A stretch of DNA of 8,135 bases from Acidobacteriota bacterium (GTDB taxonomy: Bacteria > Acidobacteriota > UBA890 > WLXD01). The position numbers and the translations under genes are program-made. The number at the start of each line of letters is the position of its first letter. Position 1 is the first letter of the stretch. Shown here piece after piece: positions 5,705-8,135 of the stretch. The stretch lies in the NCBI GenBank assembly GCA_022571615.1, contig JACZXM010000115.1, forward strand, positions 1-8,135, in the 5' to 3' direction. The notes below the pieces were generated by a model. That model saw nothing but the letters and a program-made list of their open reading frames with translations. It ran no database searches and was not told the origin of the DNA.

Positions 5705-6610
5705 ATGCGAATTGTCGTGGCGCTGGGCGGCAACGCGCTGTTGCGCCGAGGCGAGCAGATGACGGCCGAGCGCCAGCGTGAGAACGTGCGCCTGGCAGCC
5801 CGGGCGCTGGCGCCCCTGGCTCGAGAACACGAGCTGGTGATCTCGCACGGCAACGGCCCGCAAGTGGGGATGCTGGCGCTGCAATCGGCCGCGTTGCACG
5901 ATGTCGAGCCCTATCCGCTGGACGTTCTTGGGGCCCAGACCGAGGGCATGATCGGGTACCTGATCGAGCAGGAGCTCGGCAACCTGCTTCCGTACGAGCA
6001 GCCGTTTGCCACCATCCTGACGATGGTGCGGGTCGACCCCGACGATCCCGCCTTCGCGGCGCCGAGCAAGCCCATCGGGCCGGTGTATGCGGAGCCGGAG
6101 GCCCGTAGGCTGGAGGCCGAGAAGGGCTGGTCCATCGCCCGGGATGGAGAGGGTTGGCGGCGCGTGGTGCCCTCACCCCGACCGCAGCATATCTTCGAGA
6201 TCCGTCCGATCCGCTGGCTGATGGAACGAGGTGTGATCGTCATCTGTACCGGTGGCGGTGGGATCCCCACCATGTACCGGGCAGACGGCACGCTCCAAGG
6301 CGCCGAGGTGGTGATCGACAAGGATCTCGCCAGCGCGTTGCTCGCCAAGCAACTGCGGGCCGACATCCTGGTGCTGGCGACCGATGTTCAGGGCGTGTAT
6401 CGCAACTGGGGCACCGAGCATGCGGAGCAGATCAGCCGGGTGACGCCGTCTGCCCTCCGGGCGGAGGACTTCGCCTCGGGTTCAATGGGTCCGAAGGTCG
6501 ATGCGGCCTGTAGCTTTGTCGAGCGCACCGGCGGTATCGCCGCGATCGGGGCGATGACCGATCTCGAGCTCATGGTTCGAGGTGAGGCAGGTACCACGGT
6601 CGCACTCTGA
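5705..6610 (+). CDS. arcC: Carbamate kinase
   Basis: 301 residues, near the usual 310 for the family. Carbamate kinase interconverts ATP plus carbamate and ADP plus carbamoyl phosphate in the cytoplasm, usually making ATP at the end of the arginine deiminase or similar pathways. The amino acid kinase fold is clear: VVALGGNAL (4-12), SHGNGPQVG (47-55), SKPIGPVY (121-128), VPSPRPQ (155-161), CTGGGGIP (181-188), [12 protein letters not shown] (203-214) and GSMGPKV (259-265). Lys122, Lys206 and Lys264 fall where the family's essential lysines lie. GGAG at 5693-5696 supports ATG 5705. The frame is open further upstream but that part is not conserved-looking. No arginine deiminase or ornithine transcarbamylase gene is adjacent, so its pathway here is not shown. 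Confidence 0.95.
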   Translation: MRIVVALGGNALLRRGEQMTAERQRENVRLAARALAPLAREHELVISHGNGPQVGMLALQSAALHDVEPYPLDVLGAQTEGMIGYLIEQELGNLLPYEQPFATILTMVRVDPDDPAFAAPSKPIGPVYAEPEARRLEAEKGWSIARDGEGWRRVVPSPRPQHIFEIRPIRWLMERGVIVICTGGGGIPTMYRADGTLQGAEVVIDKDLASALLAKQLRADILVLATDVQGVYRNWGTEHAEQISRVTPSALRAEDFASGSMGPKVDAACSFVERTGGIAAIGAMTDLELMVRGEAGTTVAL

Positions 6611-6681
6611 ATCCGGTGTGCAAGCCTGCCGGCCGTGGTATCGTGCTGCGGCCCCGCGTGCAGTGACATCAACCGAACTTC

Positions 6682-6685
6682 GAGG
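6682..6685 (+). promoter_or_regulatory. Ribosome-binding site deciding the sugar dehydrogenase start
   Basis: GAGG within GAGGTGA (6682-6688) lies five bases before GTG 6691. The GTG at 6685 falls inside this site and has no purine-rich sequence of its own upstream, so 6691 is the better start. The gap after arcC (6611-6681) shows a GGCCG/CGGCC stem with a 13-base loop but no T run, so no terminator is called. Confidence 0.5.
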
Positions 6686-6690
6686 TGACC

Positions 6691-8064
6691 GTGACCATCC
6701 ATCGGCCGCCCACCGCGGTGTGCGCATCCCTGCTGTTGGTAGCCCTGTCGTTTGCCTGTTCGCCTGCCGACAACGCGTCCTCGCCGAGTTCGGACGCGCC
6801 GTGGGCCGAGTTCCCGTGCGATCCCGACAACGGCGGCATTGACCTTCCGGAGGGATTCTGTGGCACCGTGTTCGCCGACGAGCTCGGTGTAGCTCGCCAC
6901 CTGGCGGTGAAGGCAAACGGCGACGTGTACGTCGCGCGCGCTCCGATCCGCCGGCGCGGAGAGGACGGCGACATTGTCGTGGACTCGCCCGGAGGCGTGG
7001 TCGCGCTGCGGGATACCGACGGTGACGGCAAGGCCGATCTCGTGGAGGAGCTCGACCCGATCGCGGGCACCGGACTTGCGATTCATGACGGCCACCTGTA
7101 CTACTCCACGGCGACCGAGATCTACCGCGTCGAGCTGTCCGACGATCTTCTCCCCGCTGCAGCTCCTGAGCTGCTGGTGTCCGGCTTCCCCTCCCAGAGC
7201 CAGCATGCTTCCAAACCGATGACTTTCGATGGCGCTGGCAACATGTACGTCACTGTGGGCGGCCCGTCCAATGCCTGCCAGCAGGACATGCGGACACCTG
7301 GCTCCCCGGGGCGGGACCCCTGCCCGCAGCTACAATGGCACGGAGGTATCTGGCGCTTCGACGCTAGCCGCCCGGGGCAGACCCACCAGGGCGACGGCCA
7401 CCGGTATGCTACTGGCATCCGCAATGGGTTGGCCCTGGACTGGAACCCGCAGGTGGATGCCCTGTTCGCCATTCAGCACGGGCGCGACTCCCTGTCGCAG
7501 CTGTTTCCGGACCAGTATTCCAACCAGGTGAGTGCCGAGCTTCCTGCTGAAGAGGTGTTTCGGGTCGGCGAAGGGGACGACTTCGGCTGGCCGTACTGCT
7601 ACTACGATCCGGCGCAACAAAAGAAGGTTCTGGCCCCGGAGTACGGAGGCGATGGCGAGACGGTCGGAAGATGCGCAGAGGTCGCTCCCACGCTGTTCGC
7701 GTTTCCGGCGCATTGGGCTCCGAACGATTTGCTCTTCTATCGCGACGGTACGTTCGGGGCGCACTACGAGAACGGCGCGTTCATCGCGTTCCACGGATCC
7801 TGGAACCGCGGGCCGTTCGAGCAGCAGGGATACAAGGTCGTGTTCCTGCCCTTCGCCGACGGCATACCCTCGGGGTCGGCGGAGAACTTCGCTGTCGGGT
7901 TCCCGCAGGTGCAGGAGGTTCGAACCCCGGGTGACGCGGTGTATCGGCCGACTGGCCTGGCACAGGGACCGGACGGAAGCCTCTACATCGCCGATTCCCG
8001 CCGCGGGCGCATTTGGCGCGTGCGCGTGGAGGCGCAGAGCACGGCCGACGAACCCCCCCGGTAG
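6691..8064 (+). CDS. PQQ-dependent sugar dehydrogenase-like protein (GSDH/L-sorbosone dehydrogenase family), exported
   Basis: 457 residues from GTG 6691. The N-terminus (about 8-22) is a signal sequence ending in ALSFAC; Cys23 may be lipidated, though the lipobox is not ideal. The rest is a six-bladed beta-propeller of the soluble glucose/sorbosone dehydrogenase type, which in that family binds PQQ and calcium and oxidises aldoses in the periplasm. Landmarks are QHASKPMTFDGAGNMYVTVG (171-190), YATGIRNGLALDWNP (239-253), IQHGRDSL (261-268), ELPAEEVFRVGEGDDFGWPY (283-302), FIAFHGSWNRGP (364-375) and a last blade GLAQGPDGSLYIADSRRGRI (422-441). His172 and Arg244 are the likely counterparts of the active-site His and Arg of glucose dehydrogenase. 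DTDGDGKADLVE (108-119) is a canonical EF-hand-type loop inserted in the first blades. No haem c domain is fused. It starts 80 bases after arcC; substrate unknown. Confidence 0.85.
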   Translation: MTIHRPPTAVCASLLLVALSFACSPADNASSPSSDAPWAEFPCDPDNGGIDLPEGFCGTVFADELGVARHLAVKANGDVYVARAPIRRRGEDGDIVVDSPGGVVALRDTDGDGKADLVEELDPIAGTGLAIHDGHLYYSTATEIYRVELSDDLLPAAAPELLVSGFPSQSQHASKPMTFDGAGNMYVTVGGPSNACQQDMRTPGSPGRDPCPQLQWHGGIWRFDASRPGQTHQGDGHRYATGIRNGLALDWNPQVDALFAIQHGRDSLSQLFPDQYSNQVSAELPAEEVFRVGEGDDFGWPYCYYDPAQQKKVLAPEYGGDGETVGRCAEVAPTLFAFPAHWAPNDLLFYRDGTFGAHYENGAFIAFHGSWNRGPFEQQGYKVVFLPFADGIPSGSAENFAVGFPQVQEVRTPGDAVYRPTGLAQGPDGSLYIADSRRGRIWRVRVEAQSTADEPPR

Positions 8065-8079
8065 CAGCCCGTGGTAGGG

Positions 8080-8135
8080 TTACTCGTTGCCTGCCGCGGG
8101 CGTAACCGGTAGCGTGATCTCGACGATCAGACCGC
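8080..8135 (-). CDS. C-terminal end of a minus-strand gene, probably a sensor histidine kinase
   Basis: Read on the minus strand, 17 codons end at TAA (complement of 8080-8082): GLIVEITLPVTPAAGNE. The pattern G-hydrophobic-x-V-x-I-x-LP followed by a short polar tail is how the ATP-binding (HATPase_c) domain of many sensor histidine kinases ends. The remainder lies outside the window. It is convergent with the sugar dehydrogenase gene, whose stop is only 15 bases away. With so few residues the family call is tentative; that a gene ends here is more secure. Confidence 0.45.
   Translation of the reverse strand, partial: GLIVEITLPVTPAAGNE

Noticed and set aside
4907..5899. Long minus-strand open frame (330 codons) across the DUF3014 3' end, the relic and the arcC start
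   Set aside because: It runs antisense to two genes with clear family motifs and its translation is low-complexity, rich in Arg, Ser and Pro, as expected for a GC-rich shadow frame.
8078..8107. Inverted repeat GGTTAC/GTAACC between the convergent gene ends as a shared terminator
   Set aside because: Six pairs with an 18-base loop, no T run on either strand, and it lies mostly within the end of the minus-strand gene.

Overview
The window is GC-rich bacterial DNA, nearly all coding on the + strand. The content points to a Gram-negative organism: an HflK/HflC pair of inner-membrane SPFH proteins, a possible lipoprotein PQQ-type sugar dehydrogenase, a multicopper oxidase end and a scrap of periplasmic multihaem cytochrome. 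A high-GC proteobacterium or a related phylum fits best. There is no rRNA or other phylogenetic marker, so the lineage stays open.

Layout. Bases 1-157 hold the last 51 codons of a multicopper oxidase. Six bases later comes a GT-B-fold glycosyltransferase-like protein (164-1255, TTG start) resembling the N-terminal half of plant L-arabinokinase. After 22 bases follows a SAM-dependent methyltransferase (1278-2138) with visibly lower GC. A 285-base gap (2139-2423) holds a 14-base perfect palindrome, a block that may be an insertion-sequence end or dispersed repeat, and a start-less open frame on the minus strand that may be a gene remnant.

The core of the window is hflK-hflC (2424-4396), joined by an ATGA overlap, then a DUF3014-type membrane-anchored protein (4503-5252). 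Bases 5253-5704 contain a sharply bounded internal fragment of a multihaem cytochrome c gene (about 5362-5556) with one CxxCH site, preceded in another frame by a signal-peptide-like stretch. A possible sigma-70-type promoter then leads to carbamate kinase (arcC, 5705-6610). A PQQ-dependent sugar dehydrogenase-like protein (6691-8064) follows. The final 56 bases are the 3' end of a convergent minus-strand gene, probably a sensor histidine kinase.

How the genes fit together. HflK and HflC form one complex that, in the known systems, encloses and modulates the FtsH protease. The DUF3014 protein may be an envelope partner, but only its position suggests this. The oxidase-GT-methyltransferase run may be one transcript with no obvious shared pathway. 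arcC and the sugar dehydrogenase look like independent metabolic genes. I found no convincing new defence, mobile or biosynthetic system. The most unusual items are the cytochrome fragment with its chimeric junction, the stand-alone arabinokinase-type GT domain, and the structured gap before hflK.
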